Both the position numbers and the translations under genes were made by a program. A stretch of 64,000 nt of DNA from Bacillus albus (GTDB lineage: Bacteria; Bacillota; Bacilli; Bacillales; Bacillaceae_G): positions 38,570 to 102,569 of the forward strand of contig NZ_MAOE01000095.1 in the NCBI RefSeq assembly GCF_001884185.1. Reading direction: 5' to 3'. A model generated the notes under the pieces. That model ran no database searches. It worked only from the letters and a program-made list of their open reading frames with translations, and was not told the origin of the DNA. Shown piece after piece: positions 24,518 to 33,033 of this stretch. Positions within the stretch are counted from its first letter, which is position 1; every line of letters starts with the position of its first letter.

Positions 24518-24637
24518 TCCATTCCCTTCACTCTAAAAATCAGGGCATTTGCCCCATAATTTGACTATAACGAATGACAACTTACGAAGTCAAAGAAGAC
24601 TTATCGTCTTTTTATTATCTCTTTCGACAGTTACAGA

Positions 24638-25342
24638 TCAACTTCTACAGAGCGTCAAACTAGAAACTTCTCTTGCTCCTCTATCGTATAAAAGACTTCC
24701 AATTTGTCTCACTGTAATTCCTGTCGTATATACATCATCCACGAGTAAAATATGTTGACCATGAAACATCTCTTCTCCTTGAAAATAAAAAGGATTACTT
24801 CCCGAAAGCCTTTCTTTACGCGTCTTCTTACTTTGCTTTTCTGTTTCCCTTCTTCTTAATGATGGATGCGAAATGTTGACAGGTAAACAAGTTGCTAATA
24901 ACTCTGCCTGATTAAAACCGCGTTCATATTCCCGTTCCCTACTAAGCGGAACAACAATAACAGTTGAAACGTTCGTAAAATACTTTTGAAATAGCTCTCG
25001 AAAGGATTGATGAAAAATACGAACTAACTCCGCATCTCCTCTAAACTTAAACTGTGCTACTATTTCTTTCATCTCATCATCGTACACATGCAAAGAACGA
25101 TTTTTAAAAGGACGATACTTCTCCTTATTTATCCATCTTACGCAATCTATACAAATATCATTTTCTTTATATTCGGAAGGCACATCCTCTAAAGGTCTCC
25201 CGCACTCCTTGCAAATCTCTCCTATAATATAGGAAAGTTTCCGCTCACATCTATTACATACATATTTTTTATGGGACTTTACAAAGAAGGTGTACCAACT
25301 AACTGTTTCCACCATATACTCATCACAAAGCAAACAATGCAT
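24638..25342 (-). CDS. comFC: ComFC, competence phosphoribosyltransferase-like protein
   Basis: The 234-residue protein begins with a zinc-ribbon (CLLCDEY, CNRCERK, CKECGRP, CIDC; residues about 3-75). It continues with a type I phosphoribosyltransferase domain with PRPP loop ILLVDDVYTTGIT (about 190-202). In competent bacteria ComFC works with the ComFA motor in uptake of single-stranded DNA. It overlaps comFA by 1 nt (TAATG). The comFB gene found between them in B. subtilis is absent. Confidence 0.93.
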   Translation of the reverse strand: MHCLLCDEYMVETVSWYTFFVKSHKKYVCNRCERKLSYIIGEICKECGRPLEDVPSEYKENDICIDCVRWINKEKYRPFKNRSLHVYDDEMKEIVAQFKFRGDAELVRIFHQSFRELFQKYFTNVSTVIVVPLSREREYERGFNQAELLATCLPVNISHPSLRRRETEKQSKKTRKERLSGSNPFYFQGEEMFHGQHILLVDDVYTTGITVRQIGSLLYDRGAREVSSLTLCRS

Positions 25343-26691
25343 TAATCGATTAACCCTTGTTCCTTCGCATTTTTGTTCATACTTAAAATGTGTTTTTTCG
25401 CGCGTACCATCGACTCTGTCTTACCGTAATGAAAATACATAACCTCGCCATATGGCTCTTCAAAACTACGACCCCCCCGGCCTGCAATTTGTACGAGCGC
25501 ACTCTCTGAAAAAATTTCTTCTTCTGCCCCTAGCACCGCCACTTGTAAATTCTTCACAGTTACTCCCCTTTCTAAAATTGTTGTCGTAACTAATAACGGA
25601 ATTTCTCCCTTTCTGAACGCTGCTACTTTTTCTTTTCTCATCGAATCTTCTGCATGTACACCATCGATTCTATTATCCAATTCTTTCAATAACAGACTTA
25701 TTTCTTCTATATATCGCACATGAGGAACAAATAAAAAAATAGGATGTTTTTTGTTTACGTATATTTTTAACCATTGTAGTAACACGCGAGGAATTTTTTT
25801 ATGCTGAAGGCTTTTCTTCCAATTTCCGCACCAGCTAAATAGAGGAACTGGTAACGGATGACGATGGTATCGTCCTGAGACAATGATACCTTTTTGATTC
25901 CCCTTTCTGAAATTACGCTTCCACTTTTCATCAGGAGTTGCTGTTAAATAAATACGCGCCGCTTTCTCTTTCATCGCTTGTTGCACCGCATACTGTAACA
26001 TTTGATCTGCGTGATACGGGAAAGCATCAATTTCATCTACAATCATGACATGAAACGCTCTATAATAACGTAACAATTGATGCGTCGTTGCAACGACTAA
26101 CGCTGCATCTTTTTCACGATCTGTACTCCCTCCGTATAAAGCAGCTATATTTATATTAGGAAACACTTCTTGTAATCTCGGTGCTAGTTCCAGTACAACG
26201 TCTGTTCTTGGCGTTGCGATACAAACTCTTTCTCCTTTTTGAAGTGCCTCTGCAATACCGTAAAATAACATTTCTGTTTTTCCAGCACCGCATACAGCCC
26301 AAATAAAGAAAGATTCTTTCTGCTTAATAGCTTCTATAACACCTTGCGCCGCCAACTCCTGACCGGTAGACAAAACCCCTTTCCACTGCAACTGATTTAA
26401 CTCTCTTTCTTCCTTTCTTTCCTGAATCCCACGAACGAGTACAGTACATTCACTAACTCTCCCCATCGTGATGCACTTCCGGCAATACGTGCATCTTTTA
26501 CTGCACCTTTTACATAAAAATGATGCAAATAATCGCTGCTCTATATTTCCGCAGCGCTGACATATATATTTAGAAGCCTTCTTTGTTATGCCTTGTACAC
26601 ATGCGACTTCTCCCTTCTTTTTCAAGTCACTTAATTCTTTCCGTAAATCTGAAGAGAGTTCTTCTAATAGCAACTGTTTTCCAGCAAGCAT
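25342..26691 (-). CDS. comFA: ComFA, DNA-uptake helicase
   Basis: The 449-residue DEAD-box type translocase pulls transforming DNA into the cytosol. It has an N-terminal four-Cys zinc finger (CQRCGNIEQRLFASFLCKRC, followed by CTYCRKC), Walker A AVCGAGKTEML, the DEID box (VDEIDAFP) and motif VI IAGRGGRS. Length agrees with B. subtilis ComFA. It forms an operon with comFC through a 1-nt overlap. All motifs are intact, so there is no sign of decay although transformation is rarely reported in this group. Confidence 0.93.
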   Translation of the reverse strand: MLAGKQLLLEELSSDLRKELSDLKKKGEVACVQGITKKASKYICQRCGNIEQRLFASFLCKRCSKRCTYCRKCITMGRVSECTVLVRGIQERKEERELNQLQWKGVLSTGQELAAQGVIEAIKQKESFFIWAVCGAGKTEMLFYGIAEALQKGERVCIATPRTDVVLELAPRLQEVFPNINIAALYGGSTDREKDAALVVATTHQLLRYYRAFHVMIVDEIDAFPYHADQMLQYAVQQAMKEKAARIYLTATPDEKWKRNFRKGNQKGIIVSGRYHRHPLPVPLFSWCGNWKKSLQHKKIPRVLLQWLKIYVNKKHPIFLFVPHVRYIEEISLLLKELDNRIDGVHAEDSMRKEKVAAFRKGEIPLLVTTTILERGVTVKNLQVAVLGAEEEIFSESALVQIAGRGGRSFEEPYGEVMYFHYGKTESMVRAKKHILSMNKNAKEQGLID

Positions 26692-26746
26692 TCATACCAC
26701 CTCCAGCACTACTATAAACCTTTCTCATAATCTCGTAAAAACTCAA

Positions 26747-26789
26747 AAAAGCCGATAACCTACTTATAAAATAGTAAGCTATCGACTTT
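26747..26789 (-). terminator. Terminator of the CwlO-like gene
   Basis: On the minus strand AAAGTCGATAGCTTACT pairs with AGTAGGTTATCGGCTTT with G-U pairs and one bulge, then a T-run. It lies about 28 bp after the stop at 26817. Confidence 0.85.
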
Positions 26790-26816
26790 ATACACGTTTT
26801 TTATTCAATTATAATC

Positions 26817-28142
26817 CTATAATCTACCGTAACCTAAGAAATGTTTTTGGTTATAAGAACTATTTACACTGCCGTAAGTAACACCCGTTGATTCATCAGC
26901 AGCATGGATCATTTGACCGCCACCAATATAAATACCAACGTGAGATACGCCTGCTCTGTAAGTACCTTGTAAGAAGATAAGATCTCCTGGTTTTGCTTCA
27001 GATGGGCTAATCTTTTGTACAGAATTCCATAAACCTCTAGTATCTTGACGACCTAAACCGTAAACATAAGAGATTAAACCACTGCAGTCAAATCCACCAT
27101 TTGAAATTGACGCACTACCCCATACGTATTTTAGACCTACTAAACCTCTAGCTTTTGAGACAACATCTTGTCTACCGCCACCATTGTCAGCTGGTACTGC
27201 TGGAGCTGGTGTTGCTTTTTTCTCTTCTTTTTTCTTAGGCTCTTCTTTTTTATCTTGTCCATCATTGTTTGCTGGTTGAGCCTGTGTTTGTGCTGGTTGA
27301 GCTGGAGCCTGTGCAGGTTGTGTTGCAGCCTGCGCTTGTTGTGCAGCTTGCTCTGCCTGTTTTTGAGCAGCAGCTTCTTGTGCAGCTTTTTCTTGTGCTT
27401 CTCTTTCAGCAATTTGTTGTAATTTTAATGCCTGTTGTTCAAGCTCCTTCAATTGATCTTCCGTACTTGTCATTGAAGTTACAACTGTATCCATTTTACC
27501 GCTTAAATCATTTACTGCTGTTGCTTTTTTCGCTTTTTCAGCGTCAAGTTCTTTTTTAGCAGTTTCAATTTGAGCTTGTGCTTCTTTTAATTCTTTTTGT
27601 TTTGTTTTTACCGTTTCAACATCTTTTTTCACGTTCGCTTGATCTTCTTGTTGTGTTTTCATAATGTCTTCGTCAGACTCAAGAATTTTAGAAACTGAAT
27701 TTAAACGATCAACTAAATCTGCAATGTTTTTAGAGTTTACAAGAACTTCTGTTACAACATTTGTGTTTGGTTGTTCTTGAAGTGCAACTAAACGTTTTCT
27801 TAATAGCTCTTCACGTTTTGCAATTTTCGTTTGTAATTCTGCAATATCTTTATTTTTCTTTTCGATTAATTGCTCCGTATCAGCAACTTTTTTCATTGTT
27901 TCATCAAGCTTTGAAGCATTCTCTTGAACAGACTTATCCAAACCTTGAATTGTTTTGTTTAAATCATTCATTTGTTTTTGCAATTCGTCACGTTCTTGTT
28001 GTTGTTTATGTAAAGTATCATTTTGTGTGTTAATTTGTGATTTCACGTCAGCAATTTTATCTTCTGCAAATACATTTGGTGTTAGCCCTGAAAACATTAA
28101 CCCTGCAACTAATGCGCAAGATGCCATTTTTAGCTTTTTCAT
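26817..28142 (-). CDS. CwlO-like secreted NlpC/P60 peptidoglycan hydrolase
   Basis: The 441-residue protein has a signal peptide (MASCALVAGLMFSGLTPNVFA-ED). A long coiled coil follows (residues about 30-240, repeats of KQQQERDELQKQMNDLNKT type), then a low-complexity Ala/Gln/Pro linker (about 240-320). The C-terminal NlpC/P60 domain has catalytic Cys in GGFDCSGLISYVYG and His in VSHVGIYIGGG. This is the architecture of B. subtilis CwlO, the D,L-endopeptidase activated by FtsEX; ftsEX also lies in this window. Four TGTWAM hexamers upstream (28228-28267) suggest WalR control. Confidence 0.88.
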   Translation of the reverse strand: MKKLKMASCALVAGLMFSGLTPNVFAEDKIADVKSQINTQNDTLHKQQQERDELQKQMNDLNKTIQGLDKSVQENASKLDETMKKVADTEQLIEKKNKDIAELQTKIAKREELLRKRLVALQEQPNTNVVTEVLVNSKNIADLVDRLNSVSKILESDEDIMKTQQEDQANVKKDVETVKTKQKELKEAQAQIETAKKELDAEKAKKATAVNDLSGKMDTVVTSMTSTEDQLKELEQQALKLQQIAEREAQEKAAQEAAAQKQAEQAAQQAQAATQPAQAPAQPAQTQAQPANNDGQDKKEEPKKKEEKKATPAPAVPADNGGGRQDVVSKARGLVGLKYVWGSASISNGGFDCSGLISYVYGLGRQDTRGLWNSVQKISPSEAKPGDLIFLQGTYRAGVSHVGIYIGGGQMIHAADESTGVTYGSVNSSYNQKHFLGYGRL

Positions 28143-28227
28143 TGTATTTTTTACACCGCTTTCTTTTTTTCTTTTTCCGTATATAACCTATAAAATTTAT
28201 ACCATAATTCGGGATTTTTTTTGCGAA

Positions 28228-28267
28228 TGTTACGCTATTGTAAAACAAATGTAACATTATATGTAAC
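28228..28267 (+). promoter_or_regulatory. Array of four WalR-type hexamers
   Basis: TGTTAC, TGTAAA, TGTAAC and TGTAAC lie at 28228, 28239, 28250 and 28262, separated by 5, 5 and 6 nt. The WalR box is TGTWAH-N5-TGTWAH, so the first three fit twice over. The array lies 85-125 bp upstream of the CwlO-like gene; WalRK controls cwlO in B. subtilis. The hexamers read on the strand opposite the gene. Confidence 0.65.
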
Positions 28268-28336
28268 TCTATCGCAAAATATGCATATTTTTGTATGTAT
28301 GTGTAGAATTTTAAACGTTTTTTTATAAGCAAAGAA

Positions 28337-28365
28337 AAAAACGTAAGGTTTCCCTTACGTTTTAT
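28337..28365 (-). terminator. Terminator of the HxlR gene
   Basis: AAAACGTAAGG-GAAA-CCTTACGTTTTTTT, about 33 bp after the stop at 28397. Confidence 0.88.
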
Positions 28366-28396
28366 TAAATATACTAATACGAATGCAATCCAAGCG

Positions 28397-28711
28397 TTAT
28401 TTCATCCATTTTTCAGCCCAATTTTGGACTTCATCCATAACACTTTCTAATGCTTTCCCTTTGTCAGTTAAGCCGTACTCGATTCGAACTGGTACTTCTG
28501 GATAAACATTACGAACTACAATGCCTTCGCTCTCCAATTCCTTCAAACGCTCTGACAACATACGATCGCTCATATTCGGTATAATATCTGCGATTTCTCT
28601 AAAACGTTTTGACTCTTCAAGCAAAGATTTAATAATCAAGCCAGTCCATTTTTTACTAAGCAAAGTAAAAGCTGACTCAAACTTTGGACATAAACAAGAA
28701 TTATGCTCCAT
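28397..28711 (-). CDS. HxlR-family transcriptional regulator
   Basis: The 104-residue protein has a winged HTH of the HxlR type: N-terminal Cys in HNSCLCPKFESAF, then LSKKWTGLIIKSLLEESKRF, NMSDRMLSERLKELESEG and VRIEYGLTDKGKALE. These dimeric regulators sense aldehydes, quinones or oxidants, often through the N-terminal cysteine. I chose the ATG at 28711 because AGGTG lies 6-7 nt upstream; a GTG 9 nt earlier overlaps that ribosome site. No target gene is adjacent on the same strand; it lies between the CwlO-like and degV genes. Confidence 0.9.
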   Translation of the reverse strand: MEHNSCLCPKFESAFTLLSKKWTGLIIKSLLEESKRFREIADIIPNMSDRMLSERLKELESEGIVVRNVYPEVPVRIEYGLTDKGKALESVMDEVQNWAEKWMK

Positions 28712-28844
28712 ATGTTTCACCTCTCTTCTATTATAATATAGTTTCTTGTAAAAAGTAAGTTATAAAACTTTCCTCATTATTTTATTTTACGTACATTTTA
28801 CCATTTCCAAATATTAACTTGTCAACTACACGTAAAATATCCGT

Positions 28845-28874
28845 AAAAAAACCCTCTTAAAAAGAGAGCTTTTT
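28845..28874 (-). terminator. Terminator of degV
   Basis: AAAAAGCTCTC-TTTTTAA-GAGGGTTTTTTT on the minus strand, 10 bp after the degV stop. Confidence 0.8.
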
Positions 28875-28883
28875 ATATCTTTA

Positions 28884-29726
28884 TTACTTCGTATACCATC
28901 CAAGACCTAATGCACCTTCACCTAAATGCGTACCAATTACAGCACCAAAATAACCTGTGCGGATTGTGACATGAGGATATTTTGCTTCTAATTCAGCCTT
29001 CCATTCATTCGCTTCATCTCCACGTTGTGCATGAATGATAACCGCTTCCATAGGTACACCTTTACTTGCTTGCTCATCAAAAATTTCAACAATTCGTTTT
29101 AACGCTTTCTTACGCGTACGAATCTTTTCAAACGGAATAATGATTTTGTCTCTAAAATATAAAACCGGCTTCACTTGTAACAAACTACCAATGAAAGCTT
29201 GCGCACTATTTAATCGTCCGCCACGTTGTAAATGATGTAAATCATCCACTACAAAATAAGCGTCCATCGTTTGTTTCATTTCATCAAAACGGGCGATAAT
29301 CTCTTTCGGATCCTTTCCTTCGCTTGCTAGCCTTGCACCTTCACGCACATAGAATCCTTGTACCTCACAACTAATTTCAGAGTCGTACGTATATACATCA
29401 ATACCCTCTACCATTTGCCCGGCTGTCGTTGCCGTTTGATATGTACCACTAATCCCACTTGAGAGATGAATGCTAATAACCGCATCATAATCTTTAGATA
29501 ATTCTTCAAATAACTCAACAAACTTTCCGATTGCTGGTTGAGATGTTTTCGGAAGTTCTTCTTGCTCACGTACTTTTACATAAAAATCATCTGCTGAAAT
29601 TTCAGCTTCTTCTTGATAAGATTCCGTTCCAAACACAACGTTTAATGGAATCATATATATATTGAGTTCATCACGAATATGCTTCGGTATATATGCTGTA
29701 CTATCAGTAACAATAGCTGTTTTCAT
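28884..29726 (-). CDS. DegV-family fatty-acid-binding protein
   Basis: The 280-residue protein has the DegV fold. The N-terminal motif is IVTDSTAYIPKHI, the central motif that binds the carboxylate is SIHLSSGISGTYQTA, and the C-terminus ends GAVIGTHLGEGALGLGW. Family members (FakB) bind fatty acids and present them to the FakA kinase for phosphorylation. The gene lies between comFA and yigZ as in B. subtilis yviA, but degS and degU, which lie beside it there, are absent here. Confidence 0.92.
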   Translation of the reverse strand: MKTAIVTDSTAYIPKHIRDELNIYMIPLNVVFGTESYQEEAEISADDFYVKVREQEELPKTSQPAIGKFVELFEELSKDYDAVISIHLSSGISGTYQTATTAGQMVEGIDVYTYDSEISCEVQGFYVREGARLASEGKDPKEIIARFDEMKQTMDAYFVVDDLHHLQRGGRLNSAQAFIGSLLQVKPVLYFRDKIIIPFEKIRTRKKALKRIVEIFDEQASKGVPMEAVIIHAQRGDEANEWKAELEAKYPHVTIRTGYFGAVIGTHLGEGALGLGWYTK

Positions 29727-29966
29727 TTTCGTACCTGCCTTATAAAAAAGTTTTTATTTCTTAAGTTTACACGAAAACTAAAAATGGTGCATCCATACAT
29801 GAAAATGCCGGTTTGAAATTATACTCACCATTTTGACAAATTACAACAAAAAGGTGAAATACTCACCAAAAAATTCAACTTATTTATAAAAAATGTTTGA
29901 ATATAAAAACGCTCGCTTTTAAAATGTAAAGTACTAGTCCATTTTGATAGATAGGGGCGTATACGA

Positions 29967-30602
29967 GTGTTATTACAATATTTAACAATCAAAGACTACG
30001 GCGAGCATGAAATTGTCATTCAAAAATCAAGATTTATCTGTTACATTAGCCGAGCTACAACCGAAGAAGAAGCGCAAGAATTTATACAAAAAATAAAAAA
30101 ACAAAATTGGAATGCAACACATAATTGTTCTGCATATTTAATTGGCGAACAAGATCAAATCCAAAAAGCTAATGACGATGGCGAGCCTAGCGGTACAGCT
30201 GGCGTACCTATGTTAGAGGTACTAAAAAAACGCGGTTTAAAAGATATCGTCGTTGTCGTTACCCGCTATTTTGGTGGCATTAAACTTGGTGCAGGTGGAT
30301 TAATTCGCGCATATGGAAAATGTACAAGTGAAGGCATTAATCATGTCGGTGTTGTCGAGCGAAAACTCATGCGTGTTATACAGACCGAAATTGATTACAC
30401 ATTACTTGGCAAAATTGAAAATGAATTACGTAATTCAAAATATGCCATTAAAGATATACATTATCTCGAAAATGTCACATTTGATACGTATGTAGAAGAA
30501 GATGGAAAACAACCATTCACAGATTGGATGATTGAATTAACAAATGGGAAATGTACAATTACAGAGGGAGATATGTTGTACTTAGAACAAGATGTTATCT
30601 AA
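29967..30602 (+). CDS. yigZ: YigZ/YvyE family protein (IMPACT domain)
   Basis: The 211-residue protein has an N-terminal UPF0029/IMPACT domain (residues about 18-125, with NCSAYLIGE, DDGEPSGTAGVPMLEVLK and VTRYFGGIKLGAGGLIRAYG). A C-terminal ferredoxin-like DUF1949 domain (about 140-200) follows. The function is uncertain; the fold suggests nucleic-acid or ribosome binding. It starts with GTG behind AGGGGCG. It precedes the LCP gene as yvyE precedes yvhJ in B. subtilis. Confidence 0.93.
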   Translation: MLLQYLTIKDYGEHEIVIQKSRFICYISRATTEEEAQEFIQKIKKQNWNATHNCSAYLIGEQDQIQKANDDGEPSGTAGVPMLEVLKKRGLKDIVVVVTRYFGGIKLGAGGLIRAYGKCTSEGINHVGVVERKLMRVIQTEIDYTLLGKIENELRNSKYAIKDIHYLENVTFDTYVEEDGKQPFTDWMIELTNGKCTITEGDMLYLEQDVI

Positions 30603-30676
30603 GAATAACTATATTATCACCTTTAAAGATTAATGTAGTGAATTACTTCCCTACAAATGAACTAAGGAGATTATAT

Positions 30677-31804
30677 ATGGAAGAACGTTATTATCATCTC
30701 CAAAATAGCAGAATAAAAAAGAAACGAAGAAGAAAGTTTTTCTACTTCCTTATTTTCTTATTTTTATTTGGTAGTGTAGGACTTTATATATTAAATTCCT
30801 ACTCTTCTCTCATGGGGATGTATGGTGGTTTTACTCGTGAAAAATCGGATTTGAGAACTGAAGATGTAGAAATTACAAAAGAACCTTTTACGATCCTCAT
30901 TATGGGTATAGAAGATTATGCGACAGACGGGCAAAATGGTCGTACAGATTCATTAATGTTTGCAACAGTCAATCCGAAAACGAAAAAGATTTCGCTTATG
31001 AGTATCCCTCGTGATAGTCGTGTCCCAATTGTCGGAAAGAATAAAGAGGACAAAATTAACGCTGCGCACGCTTATGGTGGAGAAGAAATGGCAATCAAAA
31101 CAGTCGAAGGTTTTCTAAAAGTGCCTGTAGACCATTATCTTAAAATTGATTTCCAAGGCTTTAAAGGTATTGTTGATGCTGTTGGCGGTGTTACCGTAGA
31201 TGTTCCCTTCGATTTCTGGGAGCGTTCTGACGAAGATTACTACAAAAAAATCGAATTTAAGCAAGGGCAACAAGAATTAAATGGTGAAGAAGCACTCGCT
31301 TACGTTCGTATGCGAAAGCAAGATCCAAACGGTGATTACGGTCGGGCTGCTAGACAAAGACAATTACTAGCTGCTGTTGCTCAAAAGCTAAATTCCACCT
31401 CTACCGTATTTAAAATTAAAGATTTAACGACAGTCGTTGGAAAATATATAAAAACTGATATTCCTATTTCAGATGGACTTGCACTTTACAATAAACTATC
31501 TGGATTTGATCCTTCTACAATACAAACGTTCAAACTTGAAGGAGAAGATAAAAAAGTAGGTGGTATTTATTACTTCCTTCCTGATCCAATTGGTGTCGAG
31601 ACAGTGCGTAACGAAATTAAAAAAGAATTAGGCGAAACAGCAAAAACGCAAGACAATTCAACGACAAAAACCGAATCAAATCCTTCTTCAAATGCTAATT
31701 CTAACGAAAAAGCGAAGAAAGAAACGAATCAGAACCAAACACCAACTGAACCTCCACCTTCCACAAATGCTCATGCAGAGTGGATTATGAGAAATCAGCA
31801 ATAA
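30677..31804 (+). CDS. LytR-CpsA-Psr (LCP) family envelope-polymer ligase
   Basis: The 375-residue protein has a basic cytoplasmic start, one membrane helix (FFYFLIFLFLFGSVGLYIL, about 20-40) and the LCP catalytic domain (about 95-245). That domain shows LMSIPRDSRVPI, DKINAAHAYGG, DHYLKIDFQGFKGIVDAVGG and EALAYVRMRKQDPNGDYGR-type arginines. LCP enzymes move wall teichoic acid or other polymers from undecaprenyl pyrophosphate onto peptidoglycan. The last 50 residues are a Thr/Ser/Asn-rich tail. The ATG at 30677 has AAGGAGA 6 nt upstream; an earlier frame opening inside yigZ is not needed. It resembles B. subtilis TagV. Confidence 0.92.
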   Translation: MEERYYHLQNSRIKKKRRRKFFYFLIFLFLFGSVGLYILNSYSSLMGMYGGFTREKSDLRTEDVEITKEPFTILIMGIEDYATDGQNGRTDSLMFATVNPKTKKISLMSIPRDSRVPIVGKNKEDKINAAHAYGGEEMAIKTVEGFLKVPVDHYLKIDFQGFKGIVDAVGGVTVDVPFDFWERSDEDYYKKIEFKQGQQELNGEEALAYVRMRKQDPNGDYGRAARQRQLLAAVAQKLNSTSTVFKIKDLTTVVGKYIKTDIPISDGLALYNKLSGFDPSTIQTFKLEGEDKKVGGIYYFLPDPIGVETVRNEIKKELGETAKTQDNSTTKTESNPSSNANSNEKAKKETNQNQTPTEPPPSTNAHAEWIMRNQQ

Positions 31805-31805
31805 C

Positions 31806-31843
31806 AAAAGAGCCAAATCGCAAATGATTTGGCTCTTTTTTCT
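31806..31843. terminator. Bidirectional terminator between the LCP gene and mnaA
   Basis: AAAAGAGCCAAATC-GCAAAT-GATTTGGCTCTTTTTT is a perfect 12-bp or longer stem with T-runs either way, shared by two convergent genes. Confidence 0.9.
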
Positions 31844-32959
31844 TTACTTATTAAAGTGTTTTAAAATCGCTTCTACAATTCGCTCTGATGCACGGCCATC
31901 ACCGTATGGATTAGATGCTTTCGACATCTTATCATGAGCTTCTTTATCTGATAACAATTCATCAGCAAGACTAAAGATTGTCTCTTCGTCTGTTCCTGCT
32001 AATTTTAATGTACCCGCTTCAATACCTTCTGGGCGCTCTGTTGTATCACGAAGAACAAGAACTGGTACACCAAGTGATGGTGCTTCCTCTTGTACTCCAC
32101 CAGAGTCAGTTAGCATTAAGTATGAACGAGCTGCAACATTATGGAAATCAATTACATCTAACGGCTCAATTAAATGAATGCGGCCATGATCGCCTAAAAT
32201 ATCATTTGCAGTTTCACGAACAACAGGATTCATATGAACAGGATACACAACTTGTACGTCTTCATGCTTATCAACAAGACGTTTAATTGCACGGAACATG
32301 TTACGCATTGGCTCTCCTAAGTTTTCACGACGGTGAGCTGTCATAAGTACAAGACGATCACTTCCCAGTTTCTCTAGTACAGGGTGACTATACGTTTCTT
32401 TTACAGTCGTTTTTAGCGCGTCAATCGCTGTATTTCCTGTTATGAAAATGCGTGACTCATCTTTATTTTCTTTCTGTAAGTTCGTTGCTGATTTTGCTGT
32501 AGGTGAGAAATGAAGATCTGCCATTACGCCTGTTAATTGGCGATTCATCTCTTCTGGGTATGGAGAATACTTATCCCATGTGCGAAGTCCTGCTTCGACA
32601 TGACCTACTGGAATTTGATTGTAGAAAGCAGCTAAACTTGCAATAAATGTTGTCGTTGTATCACCATGTACAAGTACAATATCCGGCTTTGCTTCTTTCA
32701 TTACTTTATCCAAACCTTCTAAGCCACGCGTTGTAATATCAATTAAAGTTTGGCGGTCTTTCATAATATTTAAATCGAAATCTGGCGTAATTCCAAAGAT
32801 ACTTAATACTTGGTCTAACATTTGACGATGTTGCGCTGTTACAGTCACAATCGATTCAATTTTGTCTGAATGCTTTTGCAGCTCTAATACAAGAGGTGCC
32901 ATTTTAATTGCTTCTGGACGTGTCCCGAAAATTGTCATTACTTTTAAACGTTCAGTCAT
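31844..32959 (-). CDS. mnaA: UDP-N-acetylglucosamine 2-epimerase (non-hydrolysing)
   Basis: The 371-residue enzyme interconverts UDP-GlcNAc and UDP-ManNAc for the linkage unit of wall polymers. Hallmarks are IFGTRPEAIKMAPL, HGDTTTTFIASLAAF, GHVEAGLRTWDKYSPYPEEM, TAHRRENLGEP and LMLTDSGGVQEEAPSLGVPV. Length is that of WecB/MnaA. It is followed 74 bp upstream on the same strand by the UDP-sugar dehydrogenase gene, and tagO lies nearby, so the region makes envelope polysaccharide precursors. Confidence 0.96.
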   Translation of the reverse strand: MTERLKVMTIFGTRPEAIKMAPLVLELQKHSDKIESIVTVTAQHRQMLDQVLSIFGITPDFDLNIMKDRQTLIDITTRGLEGLDKVMKEAKPDIVLVHGDTTTTFIASLAAFYNQIPVGHVEAGLRTWDKYSPYPEEMNRQLTGVMADLHFSPTAKSATNLQKENKDESRIFITGNTAIDALKTTVKETYSHPVLEKLGSDRLVLMTAHRRENLGEPMRNMFRAIKRLVDKHEDVQVVYPVHMNPVVRETANDILGDHGRIHLIEPLDVIDFHNVAARSYLMLTDSGGVQEEAPSLGVPVLVLRDTTERPEGIEAGTLKLAGTDEETIFSLADELLSDKEAHDKMSKASNPYGDGRASERIVEAILKHFNK

Positions 32960-33033
32960 TTCATTGCCTCTTTTCTTTCACTAGTTACAAATTCTATTAT
33001 GACATATAAGAATATACATGAATACATACCTTT

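Noticed and set aside
27140-27559. Several open frames over the low-complexity linker of the CwlO-like gene
   Set aside because: They arise from Ala/Gln/Lys-rich coding DNA read in other frames and have no ribosome sites.
30551-30676. Upstream extension of the LCP gene into yigZ
   Set aside because: No ribosome site for the early start, while the ATG at 30677 has AAGGAGA at the right distance.
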